Assembly (NCBI RefSeq): GCF_033568475.1
Contig: NC_133122.1
Location: forward strand, 20,033,206-20,097,205
Length of the DNA: 64,000 nt
Direction of reading: 5' to 3'
Origin: Henckelia pumila
Taxonomy: Eukaryota; Streptophyta; Magnoliopsida; Lamiales; Gesneriaceae
Shown: positions 34,816-45,339 of the stretch, piece by piece
Position numbering within the stretch: the first letter of the stretch is position 1
How the letters are laid out: each line of letters starts with the position of its first letter
The notes under the pieces: model-generated
The model's input: only the letters and a program-made list of their open reading frames with translations
What the model was told of the DNA's origin: nothing
Databases searched by the model: none
Position numbers and translations under genes: made by a program

Positions 34816-35730
34816 ATGGCTATAAATCTTGCACTATATGAATGTGAAGACGAAGATTACATAGAGATGGAAATGACATCATCACCCTCGAACCCGCTCC
34901 ATGTCTCCGCAAATTCTTGCCAAGAATTCGAGTTCCAAATGCCCTCCACTTCCAATAACACACACTCCACCATATCCACAGCCGATGAGCTCTTCTACAA
35001 CGGCAAAATCCTCCCCCTCCACCTCACTCTCCGCCGCAAAATGGTCCAAAACCTCCTCCACCACCACCAAACCGCCGCCGCCGCCGCAGTCGAAACCGCC
35101 AAACAACCCGCAGAAAAAGACAGTAACCACTTCACAATATTGCCATTGGATTCTTGCAGGGAGAGCTGCGAACTGGATCATGATGACTGTTTATTCGAAT
35201 GGCCCGTTGAGTTCACCGGTTTCATGAACAATCACCCCACGAAAAGGTCTTGGTCCAAGAAACTCAAGCTGATCAAAAGTTCCATTCTTGTGCAGAAGCT
35301 CAAGTTTTTCTTCAACAAATCTGCTTGCACAGATGAGTCGTCGCCATGTGCCAAAGCAAATCCCAATCCAGAACCCCAAAACTGGCCGAAAACAGAGGAT
35401 TGTTCGAGTAAGCACACCACATTTTCCAAGAAAAAACCATTTGGATTCATTGGAAAGGATACGAATCAAACTGCAGATGCTGTAACAAAGATTAATATCG
35501 ATAAAGGGATCGAGGAAAATATGTGCAGGAAGTCAGTTTCTGATCAAAATTCTCCGGCCAAACTCTTATCCTCGAGTTCTTGTTCTTCTTCTTCCTCATC
35601 TTCTTCGGTGCTTAAAAGAAGCAGCAGTGCCACTGAGATTGAGGGTTCTATAGAGGCAGCCATTGATCATTGCAAGAATTCTCAGCAGATTTTAGACAAG
35701 TTTCTTGATTGTTACTGTATAGATTTGTAG
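34816..35730 (+). CDS. MAKR4: Membrane-associated kinase regulator, MAKR4-like
   Basis: A single exon of 304 residues starting at the ATG at 34816 (MAINLALYECEDEDYIEMEM). Family landmarks in order are the acidic N-terminal DEDYIEME box, EFEFQMPS, ADELFYNGKILPLHLTLRRK (residues ~55-75), a basic lysine-rich region RSWSKKLKLIKSSILVQKLK, which in BKI1/MAKR proteins is the plasma-membrane hook, a KPFG motif, a long serine run, and near the C-terminus SIEAAIDHCKNSQQ. MAKR proteins are cytosol/membrane adaptors related to the brassinosteroid receptor inhibitor BKI1; MAKR4 acts in auxin-linked lateral root development in Arabidopsis. This copy is somewhat short after the final conserved motif. Poly-Ala and His runs occur near residue 90. 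MAKR3 or MAKR1 orthology is not excluded. Confidence 0.85.
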   Translation: MAINLALYECEDEDYIEMEMTSSPSNPLHVSANSCQEFEFQMPSTSNNTHSTISTADELFYNGKILPLHLTLRRKMVQNLLHHHQTAAAAAVETAKQPAEKDSNHFTILPLDSCRESCELDHDDCLFEWPVEFTGFMNNHPTKRSWSKKLKLIKSSILVQKLKFFFNKSACTDESSPCAKANPNPEPQNWPKTEDCSSKHTTFSKKKPFGFIGKDTNQTADAVTKINIDKGIEENMCRKSVSDQNSPAKLLSSSSCSSSSSSSSVLKRSSSATEIEGSIEAAIDHCKNSQQILDKFLDCYCIDL

Positions 35731-36160
35731 TACGTACAACTTGTTAATGTATGATTTTTTGTTTTTATTTTTGAAAAAAAAAAAAAGAAAAATAATAATA
35801 TGTGTGGCAGTTTCTTGCTTATGAAATAATTGTATGCCCACAAAATTAAATTTCAGAGATTGTTGTCTCCTTCAAAATTATGGAACTATACATGGAATAG
35901 CAACTTGCTTGATACATAGGGAGCCCCTTAGCTCTGCTACATCAACCCGATATTAAAAGAGTAGATATTTGCGAGACGTCGGATTTATATTCGTGATATG
36001 AATCGAATTTATTCATATTTATAGTAAAAATAATATTTTGTTATAAAAAGTAATATTTTTTACGGGTTATGTGAAATAGGATACTCGTTTAACTAAATTG
36101 ACTCGTAAGACCATCTCATACGAGTTTATATGTTATCATAAAGAAAAAATTTGAAAAAAC

Positions 36161-36595
36161 TCTATACTATATATAAAAAAAACTGTCCATCGGAGAGAAA
36201 AGGACATCGTTTTTGTTTTGCCAAAATTACCCTTACACATTTTTTTTACGGGTTATGTGAAATAAGACACTTGTTTCACTAAATTGACCCGTAAGACCAT
36301 TTCATACAAGTTTATATGTTATTATAAATAAAAATTTGAAAAAAAAAATCTATACTATATATAAAAGAATCTGTCCATCAAAGAAAAAAAGACATCGTCT
36401 TTGTTTTGCCAAAATTACCCTTACACACTTTTGTTCTTTCCTTGTTTTTAGTTTTTTTTTTTTAATTTCGACATCATTTAAAATTGTAGTTTAGTCATCG
36501 ATAATTTGCAACTATGATATTACAAATATTTGAATATAAATCAAATTAATTTTTAAAAATTATACAAATATGCAACGCGTGCATCAATACACTGG
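36161..36595 (+). mobile_element. Non-autonomous Helitron-like element with internal tandem duplication
   Basis: The 5' end begins TCTATACTATATATAAAA, and a second start of the same kind lies at 36349. The 3' end reads CGCGTGCATCAATACACTGG followed by T, fitting the CTRR-T Helitron terminus with a small GC-rich stem a few bases before it. A unit of about 186 bp is tandemly repeated (36062-36247 and 36248-36431), sharing GACATCG...TGTTTTGCCAAAATTACCC. There is no coding capacity. Assignment rests on the terminal motifs only. Confidence 0.55.
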
Positions 36596-36599
36596 TATT

Positions 36600-36850
36600 A
36601 ATAATTTTCCAGTCCTCTTTTAGCGTAATACAAACATGACTATTAGATGTACTAAATGTAATTAATTCATAATTTTAATCAAGCTGTCAGACAAAAACAC
36701 AATTTTAATCAAATTAAAGCTCATGCAATATTATTGATTTATTCATATCCGACTACCCATTAATAAAACTAATTATAGTAAATAAAATACTTTTACTTGA
36801 TTTCTAAATATTTAAATTATACGCAATCGGGAAGTCAATACTGGACGACG

Positions 36851-36884
<34 letters not shown>

Positions 36885-39280
36885 AACTTCTTTTAATCAA
36901 GTTATTTTTACGTTTTCACGTAAACGATTAGAAATGTTTGATTACAGCCATCAATGATCGAGCGTCCAACATACACCTAACGTATGAATATAACAAACCT
37001 GGCTCAAATATCATTATTGTGGTTTTTTTATAATTAAAAGCGCTGTTTAAAGGCGCGGCGCTGTTTAGGACTGCCTAGAGGCTAGGCGATTGCCCACCGT
37101 CCCAATTTTTAGATAGTTGAAGTTTTTGGATGTTATTACATTAATTAACCGTCGAGGCCGTTCAAAATCCGCCTAGGCAGTCGCTTAAATTAATATATAA
37201 TAATTTTTTAAAAAATAACTTTTTTATAAATATTATTTGACATATTTGTCCATTAATTTAAATCGGATAAAGACGAAGAATATACCATGTACTTTGAGTT
37301 TGAATTCGATAAAGAAGAATTATTAGAGAAATATTAATTAACAAGAATAATTAGATATTTAGGCTAACTAGCAAAATGTACGTGTGTTGCACGTAATAAC
37401 AATTTTATTTGATTGTGATCGGAGTTATCAAATTTTGAATGTTTAGTTTTATTAAAATTAAGTGTTATATTTTTTACGGGTGTCAGTTCAAACTTCAGTA
37501 ACTATGATTCAATATCTAATTAGCTACTGAAGTGATCATATGACCTATTTAACTTTATTTTTTGTTATATTTTTCGATTTTTTATAGACGTTTTTTTAGT
37601 GATATTATATGTTTATTCATTAAGTTTTATTTTTTAAAGCTAACAACTTTAAAACAATAACATATGTTATATATTTATTGAAAATTATAAAATATTTATA
37701 TTGTTACAAACGGTAGGATCAAGAGATTTGTGTTTTACTAAAAATTATAGTTGGTGGTAATTGTGTAACGCAAATCTTTTAGATCGTATCACAGTTCAAA
37801 CAAATACATATTTCAATTGTTCAACCCAAGAGGACAATTATTGCACTCAAACAATCACCTTATCAACAATTGTGCTTTCAATCAATGTGAATCGAAACTA
37901 TGGTCTTGACTCTGATATTAATTGTATGACCGAATACGTATCGCTTTACCAAAATTTATAGTTGATGGTAACAATACGATTCAAATATCTTAAATATTAC
38001 AAAATCTCAAGCATCGTGTTTCGATTGCTCTTAGATACTATTATTGCATCCCAACTTAAACAATTTATGTTAAATGATAATTTTACTTATATTGATTTTT
38101 AAGAAAAAAAACAGTAATTTCTTTCAGGAAAATGATTTTTTGATTCATTAACTTGTTCAAATTTGAGTTTTAGTCCATTGAGTTGTCAAATTTGGTTATG
38201 ATGCACTCACATTTAATTTTCAATCATTGTTTGTCCAATTGATGACTTGATATTTGACAATTCAACAATGTTCGATCTCACTTCAGCATTTTTACGTCAT
38301 GTAAATATATTTTTTTTATTATAAGTCAGTATTTTCCAATGGGCCTCTAATCCAATTAGACCTAAAATAATCGAATTAAAATTTAGCGTATCAAAAATAA
38401 ACTTTGTAAACTTAGTGGACCAAATCATAATATTAAATAAGTTAGTGAACAAAAAAAAATATTTTTCCTTTATTTAAAAGCTTTTATTTAGTTATGAAAG
38501 TTGATCTTCCATTGATAAAGTAAATAAAAATCACGTATTATTTTTTTCTCTGATAAACCATGTTTATCATAAGACAATTGTTGTAGATTAACTTTCTACA
38601 GTAATCTTTTTCAGATAAGTGATTTTTTGATTCATTAACATATCTAAATTTGAGTTTTAGTCCATTGATTTGTCAAATTTGGTTTTGGTGCACTAACATT
38701 TAATTTTCGACTATTGTTAGTTCAATTGCTGACGTGATAATATTTGACAATTTAACAATATTCGATCTCAATTTTTGACTCGAATATATGCTTTTATTCT
38801 TAATTTTTTTCAATAATAATTCAATTGAGTTGTTTTAAATTTTATATACATTTAAAGTAGATGTTGTTGTACATGCCATAAAAAATATTTATATATGAGT
38901 GTGATAATTAATTTATAATTTTTAAGAATAGTATGTTAAATATATTATTTGCAATAAAAATTTGAGTAGACTAAAAAATGTGAAGAGAAATATTTTTTTA
39001 GAGGATGAACAATCATATTTTAAACAAGTTAAAAACTTTTATAATAAATCATTCAAGTAACTTAGATATGAAAATAACTTGTCTAACTTAAAATCGATTT
39101 GAATTTAGTGTGATTTTTTAAGTTTTGTCACGCAATATTTTACGATTTCATAAGTATTAACATTAATTAATTCTATTAGCCAAATATTATATTGTAATAC
39201 AAATATCCGCATGAAATTTAGTCATAATCATACTCGATCTCTTTGTCTCACTTATTTAAAATACATTTATTTTTTATATG
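36600..39280. other. Gene-free AT-rich region with repeat fragments
   Basis: It contains an (ATT)n microsatellite (36854-36882) and a short GC-rich TE-like piece with GCCTAGG-type repeats (37040-37190). At 37366 is a possible Helitron 3' end on the minus strand (ACTAGCAAAATGTACGTGTG on the plus strand), followed by AT-rich sequence. No gene is recognised. Confidence 0.5.
38110..38770. repeat. Dispersed direct repeat, two copies of ~172 bp
   Basis: 38110-38280 and 38598-38770 share long stretches (GATTTTTTGATTCATTAAC, TTGAGTTTTAGTCCATTGA, TATTTGACAAT) and are roughly 80-85 percent alike. The first copy is also matched in inverted form near 38445-38468, so it may be the end of an inverted-repeat element. 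Confidence 0.65.
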
Positions 39281-39293
39281 TCTCAATTATATA

Positions 39294-39555
39294 TATAAAA
39301 AAAGGTTGACCACGAAGGGGACCCCATTCCACATGAGTCAGAGGCCCATTGGCTAATGCGGAGGTTAAATCGAGGGATATGCACGAGCGACAGAGACCTG
39401 AAGGAGGGAGCAACATGACCAACCCCCAGAGCATATCCCCACAATATTTCAGCAGGGAATATGCTCCACACGAGGATCGAACCCGCAACGCTGGAGAATC
39501 TCTTCTCACGTCACCTCAGACCTTACCAACTCACCTATGCCCCTGTGGAATTGTT
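39294..39555 (-). mobile_element. tRNA-derived SINE, minus strand
   Basis: On the minus strand the head reads AGGGGCATAGGTGAGTTGG (A-box-like), with a Pol III B box GGTTCGATCC (39474-39483 on the plus strand), and the 3' end is a T run. An 11-bp target duplication TCAATTATATA flanks it (39283-39293, 39556-39566). Its head is related to the two SINEs at 42.3 and 44.3 kb but the body differs. Frames inside it are not genes. Confidence 0.75.
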
Positions 39556-39569
39556 TCAATTATATAGTC

Positions 39570-42310
39570 TAGTTATCATATTGAATATCATATGTTCTGC
39601 TCTTTTAACAATTTATCCATATTAACTTAATATTATTAACTACTTGTATAATTATTTTATTTTATTAGTATTAATTGATTCTATTAGCCAATTATTATAT
39701 TGTATACAAATATAAACTTAAAACTTAATTATAATCATACTCTCTATGTTTTATTTATTTAAACTACATCTATTTTTTTTTAATTAATAGTATGTAAAAT
39801 AAGAAGGGCGAATTAGAAAATTGACAATTGGAACTAATCTAGAAATTAGTATATTTTTTAACTTGTACAAAAAAATATTGATGTTGTTGATTATATTTGT
39901 AATCTCTAAAATTTTAAAAAAATATTACACATAAGTATTGATTATGAAATGAAAAGTGATAATAACTAAAGTGTCACTTTTATAGATATATATTATAACA
40001 AATAAATTAAGACATATTTCAATTAATATAATAATTTTTTTAGTTTAGGAAATGAATTAAATTTAACAATTAATTTACTTTGAATAATTAAATAGACACA
40101 ACATTTAAGATAAATTTTAATTAATAATTTTTTTTAATTGAAGACATGAATTAAATGTTAACAATTAATAAAAAAAATTAATTATTCTAGACTAATCTAG
40201 AAAATGAAAGGGAAAACCAAAAAATACATTGAAAATGACAAAAATATTTAAGTAATATTATGTAATATAAAAAAGGGCAAATTAGAAAATTCACAATTGG
40301 AACTCATATATTTATAATTTTAATAATTAATAATTAATAATAATTAATTATTAATTAATTAATTAATAAATTTTTTAATTTAAAACATGAATTAAATGTT
40401 AACAATTAATAAAAAAACATTAATTACTCTGACTAATCTAGAAAATGAAAGGAAAAATCAAAAAAAAAACTCATATAATTTTAATAGTAATAGATAATTG
40501 ATAATAGATAATAGATAGATAATAGAAAAAACACTGTCTATATTGGTGAATTCGATAAATATGAATTATTGGACAAATATTAAAATAGATAAAAATAAGT
40601 AGATATTTTAACTAAAATAAAAAAAAATTGTTCAGACCCCACCTAGGCGTCACCCACATTTAGAACATTGATTTCAATATATCAACCTAGGGTGATCAAC
40701 TATATCTAAATTTGTACAATTAGAATATAAACTGCATATTTATCTTTGGATGGAAAACTTATCTTGCTTCATGTGGTATCTTATCCAATATGAGTTTAAA
40801 ATGGATATTTCAAATTATATGTAAGAGGTGATAATGGATTGATAGGAAAAAATTCACAACCAATAGATTTTTTTTCTTTTTTAACGAGATATCTATAACC
40901 ACAACTTTTCGATGCATTAGATAAATCATCAAAACTAACACAATGAATTCGAGTGTTATTTTTGCATTTAAAGAGTCACAACCAATAGTCCAATAGTTGT
41001 TTGATCGGATAGTTTTTTTTTTTCTTCTCTTTTTCTTTTTAAAATTTGACACACATTGGATAAATTCTCATACTAACAGAATAAATTTGGACGTTATTTT
41101 TGTCTTTACACCTTCACAACCAATGATTGTTATTCTTTTTTTAAAAAAAAAAAAATAGGTACGTACTTAATCGTATAAATTATAATAACTACATTCCTTT
41201 TTTCGAAAAAATAAATAATTAAGCACTCAATTAATTATGAAGTAGAAGCGCTATGAAAAGGGAAGAAAAGTACGCTGATTTTGCACCTAACTAAATGAGC
41301 TCAAACTTTTTGCTTCAATGATTAATTGATTGACTTTGTAAATCAAGCTAAAAAATAACAAGCAAATGTTCCACGAATTTCCGTAAAAAAATTATCATCA
41401 AACCATTGTTAATATTGTGAAACATAAGCCTAACATTCAACTTATTTTTCTCACGCATTTATGTAAACATGTTCACGTGTTTGGCCTCAATTTTTTTTAA
41501 AAAATCTCACCTTCTTTCAATGTGACATGTTGAAGGAATTGACAATTTAACTTCTACACCAAAACCAACCTTTTACGTCTCAAAACTCTTTGATTCGTGA
41601 AAAAGAATTACTCTTACCGATACATATGATCTTTTTTTTTTCTTTTTTCTTCATTCATTCGGGCACGTACCGACCACGCACGCAAGCGCGCGGTGTTTCT
41701 TTCTCTGCGCCCTTGATCGCCTCGACGACAGATCGTCCCCAGGGCGTAAAAAGGTAAGAAAAAGACCAGAGAAGCATGCATGTGAAACCTTAGTGAGTCG
41801 GACCCCCTTGACAAGAAAAGAGACATGAACACACAAGTACTCGCAATGTAGAGACAAGTCAAATCTAATTTTGATTGATGAAAATGGACCAACCATCGTT
41901 TCATGTTATCCTGATTTATGGCATTGTACATTAGACCAACAAAATATCAACCAAGAATCATAATTGAGTACTTTTGAATACGGATGCCCAATTATTTCTT
42001 TTTTCCCTCTTGCCCATTATGATTTCAAGAAATTAAAGGCCACCTACTTTAATATTTTAAACACAATATAGGAGTTAAAAAAAAACGAATTAACTTTCGA
42101 TTTTGTTTGCGAAATTTCTACCTAAATTGCGAGGGTATCGAAAAAAAAAATCTCAAATTTTAAAATTTCTCAAACAAATTTATGCCAGATTCCAAATAGT
42201 CAAGGCCCGCACTTTTCTCTCCACTTAAAAAGAGTTCTCAACAAATAAATGTCACCTCGTGTAAGTTTATGATGTTATTTTGTTCAAGCGTGAGCCCCAC
42301 ACTTGATAAA
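39570..42310. other. Gene-free, very AT-rich region
   Basis: It consists largely of A/T runs. A segment of about 170 bp (around 40080-40220) recurs near 40360-40470 with the shared phrase GACTAATCTAGAAAATGAAA. A piece at 40545-40610 resembles 37300-37365. No credible gene was found. Confidence 0.5.
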
Positions 42311-42330
42311 GTTGTAAGAAACATGTGGAG

Positions 42331-42550
42331 GCCCAGGGGCATAGTTGGACTGGCAAAGGCCTTGATAAAAAAGAAGATGACGAGTGTTCGAATACCGTAA
42401 AAGGTGTATTTGGCCTTGTTTATCGCGCTTGCGAGCCTTCCTCTCCCTGGGTACTTACCTGACCAGACATAACCCTGATTTACCAACCTTCACGCCGGGG
42501 CTTGGAGCGGCTCTGTGTGGGGCCCTTGGGAATAGGGCTCACCCTTTTTT
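42331..42550 (+). mobile_element. tRNA-derived SINE (Au-like), copy 1
   Basis: The 220-bp element begins GCCCAGGGGCATAGTTGGAC (A box region), has a B box GTTCGAATACC (42386-42396), and ends GGGCTCACCC followed by a T run. A perfect 17-bp target duplication GTAAGAAACATGTGGAG flanks it (42314-42330 and 42551-42567). The T-run end recalls the Au SINE family of plants as I remember it; the family name is tentative. Confidence 0.88.
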
Positions 42551-42719
42551 GTAAGAAACATGTGGAGCCCATCAATATATATACATATTTATTTTAAAGT
42601 GACATGTTCACTCGAATATCTCGTATAAATAAGTTGGAAGAGTTCTCCATGCAACTTGCAACTGTGTTACAGAGAATCGGCCATTTTATTCTCAGATTTG
42701 CCCGAAAACAAGGTGATCC

Positions 42720-43731
42720 TAGAGCTGGCAAAATTTTGAAAATTTCCGACCCTTCCCGATTCTCAACATGTTTCCGTCCTGAACTTTTCCTAACCCGGGT
42801 GATCGGAATTTTTCCCGACCCGATCAATTTCGGGATCGGGATAGGCAACTCTACTCGACGGGATTCCCGACCCGATTCGAATATAATAATAATTTTTTTA
42901 ATTAAATATAGAATTTTTTAAATAATTTTTTGTTTTAATATTAATGTTTTATATTTATCTACCATATAATTATTTTCTAATATTTATATTTATCTTTTTT
43001 AATATTAACATTGAGTTATAAATTTTTATTTTATTTTTTATTATTATAAATGATTATATGTTTTTATTGTATTAATCAAGTAGTTGTTTTAGTTTATTTG
43101 TAATATACTAAGACTGCGTTTACTTGGCTTGATAAACGAGGGATAACATTATTAATACAGACTAATCCTATGTTTAGTTGCAAAATTGAAAATCATTATA
43201 AATTCTTGAGCCCGTTAATAATAGGATTTAGAAATGATTCTTAATCCTAAATTTTAGAAGGGATTATAAATTTGTACATGGTGAAAAGAGAAAAAAAAAA
43301 AATCAATCCCAAATTAATCCATCAAACTAAACATATTATTATTTTCCATAACCATTTCATATCCTATCAAATTATAATAATAATCAAATTTTAATCTATC
43401 CTTTTACAATCTCATCTCTTAAAGTAAACGCGCAGCCTAAGAAGATGTTTTAGTTTTTAATGGTTATATACAAAGAAATTTTAATTTATTTGTAATGTAC
43501 TAAGAAATTCTTTGAGTTTCTTCATATTTTTTTAAAAAAAAAAAATTCATAGAATTTTTTTTTAAAAAAATATTGTTCGGGATTACCCTCTCCTGACCGA
43601 TGAGATCTCGAATATTCGGGTCCCGACACTTCTCGGGTGCGGGATTAAGAGAAAAAAATATCCTAATTCTTATCGGAACGAAAATCGGGTAAGGGGGTTA
43701 CGGGACGGGTCCCGACCCGATCCCACCCCTA
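42720..43731. mobile_element. Non-autonomous hAT element
   Basis: Ends TAGAGCTGGCAAAA and (reverse complement of the right) TAGGGGTGGGATCGGG are imperfect inverted repeats, rich in CCCGACCCGA-type subterminal repeats. An exact 8-bp target duplication GGTGATCC lies at 42712-42719 and 43732-43739. The 1012-bp interior is AT-rich, non-coding, and carries a nested MITE (43112-43437). Confidence 0.85.
43112..43437. mobile_element. Harbinger/Tourist-type MITE nested in the hAT element
   Basis: Left end GACTGCGTTTACTTGGC and right end (reverse complement) GGCTGCGCGTTTACTTTA are inverted repeats. TAA duplications sit at 43109-43111 and 43438-43440, as in PIF/Harbinger elements. It is non-coding and 326 bp long. 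It landed inside the older hAT element. Confidence 0.75.
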
Positions 43732-44251
43732 GGTGATCCTACAATTGTGGATGAAAATGTTCCACATCCAAGAAATTCAGAACAATCCCTTTGGACATGT
43801 TGGTTCATTGATTAGATAAGTTTTCCTTGCACCCAATCTTCGCAAGTTCCTATTGGAATTAATGTGTGAGTGTATCGAACACTTGTAAGAACCCATCACA
43901 TGTATTTCCATGGCCACCTTTAGTAATGTAGGACCAGTTCACTAATGGAGCTTCTTCTGAGAATTTAAATTTTGGGAGAAAATACAAGAAACCAGCTAGT
44001 ATTTTTGTTCTTGACCATAAAGTTTCGTCAAGTCTTTTCTACAACACCATTCAAATTATTTGCACTGGTTTTTATATTGAAATTCAGTTTACTAATGGAA
44101 GGGAACCCGATGTTTTGAATTGTATAATAATCCAAACGTCACATGGATAGCAACACAGGGATAACAGTAGGAAATCTACAAAACGCTACTCTTGAATTTT
44201 TTAAACCGTACAACAGCCACCAAGTCTAGGATCGATATTAAGCCACATAGA

Positions 44252-44476
44252 GCCCCAGGGGCACAGCTGGACTGACAAAGGCCTTGGTGAAAAAGAAGGT
44301 GACGAGTGTTCGAATCCCGTAAAAGGTGTATTTGACCTTGTTTATCGCGCTTGCGAGCCTTCCTCTCCCTGGGTACTTACCTGGCCAAACATAACCCTGA
44401 TTTACCTCCCTTCACGCCGGGGCTTGGGCGGCTCTGTGTGGGGCCCTTGGGGGTGGGGCTCACCCTTTTTTTTTTT
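44252..44476 (+). mobile_element. tRNA-derived SINE (Au-like), copy 2
   Basis: Same family as the copy at 42331 (about 90 percent alike), with the better B box GTTCGAATCCC at 44308-44318 and A box around 44264-44275. It ends GGGGCTCACCC plus a run of T. A 17-bp target duplication ATATTAAGCCACATAGA flanks it (44235-44251 and 44477-44493). Confidence 0.88.
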
Positions 44477-44499
44477 ATATTAAGCCACATAGAACAGTA

Positions 44500-45330
44500 G
44501 GGCTCCCCTATGTATGATAATCTTGGAAAGTAGAAATATGAAGAGCCAAATGGAAGAAAGGGCCAAAGTTGCTCGGTCCCGAACAACTTAGTGGTACAGT
44601 AATTCTCATTACTGGACAGTAGTGTGTGCCTATGACTTAACAGAGACGTTTCGGCATTTTCGAGTCGACCCTCGTTTTGTTGATCCACTCATGTCCAGAT
44701 TTGTTCAAGGGACACTAGCATAGTAGCATCAATCCATTCAATGAATCTGAAAATTCTTGAAAGCGAACACTCAAAGTGTTGATCTCACTTTATTCCCTGC
44801 TAAAACAACTTTACCAGTTCACTTTATGGTTCTAAACCACATGAAGAAGCATTAAAATACACAAAAAGTTTAAAAAATAATCAAAAAATAAAAATAAACA
44901 GATTTTGTTTATTTTGGGACAAAATTCAGAGTCAACAATAACAGATCCCATTCAAAGGTAAGATTAAGGACTTCTCGTGTCTCTAATTTACATTGTGCTG
45001 CACCTATGAGAGCCACCAAGTTCATGAGTTAACTCGATATATTCGCATGACATACTCGAGCAAATATATTGATGCAGATGCAGAATCAAATAATCAAAAA
45101 ACAAGATATATGATAATCATACAACTTTTTTTTAAAAATAATTTCTAGGCAATGGAGTGTCACCAAGTGATTCTGATTCTATACTAATCCTTATTCTATT
45201 TACAATCCGAGAAGGAAAATTTACCATCCAGTTCCTTCTACTGCAAGACAACATATCATACAATATTACATATATGATCACTTACAGAGACTATTTTTAT
45301 CAACCAACAAAGCGTGGAAGTATACCTTAC
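44500..45330. other. 3' flank of the ankyrin gene
   Basis: No gene is visible. The part nearest 45340 is likely to be the 3' untranslated region of the minus-strand ankyrin gene. Confidence 0.55.
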
Positions 45331-45339
45331 ATATGAAAA

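Noticed and set aside
42386-44318. tRNA genes suggested by GTTCGAATCC-type boxes
   Set aside because: No cloverleaf fits, the sequences are over 200 bp and repeated, and they carry target duplications; they are SINEs.
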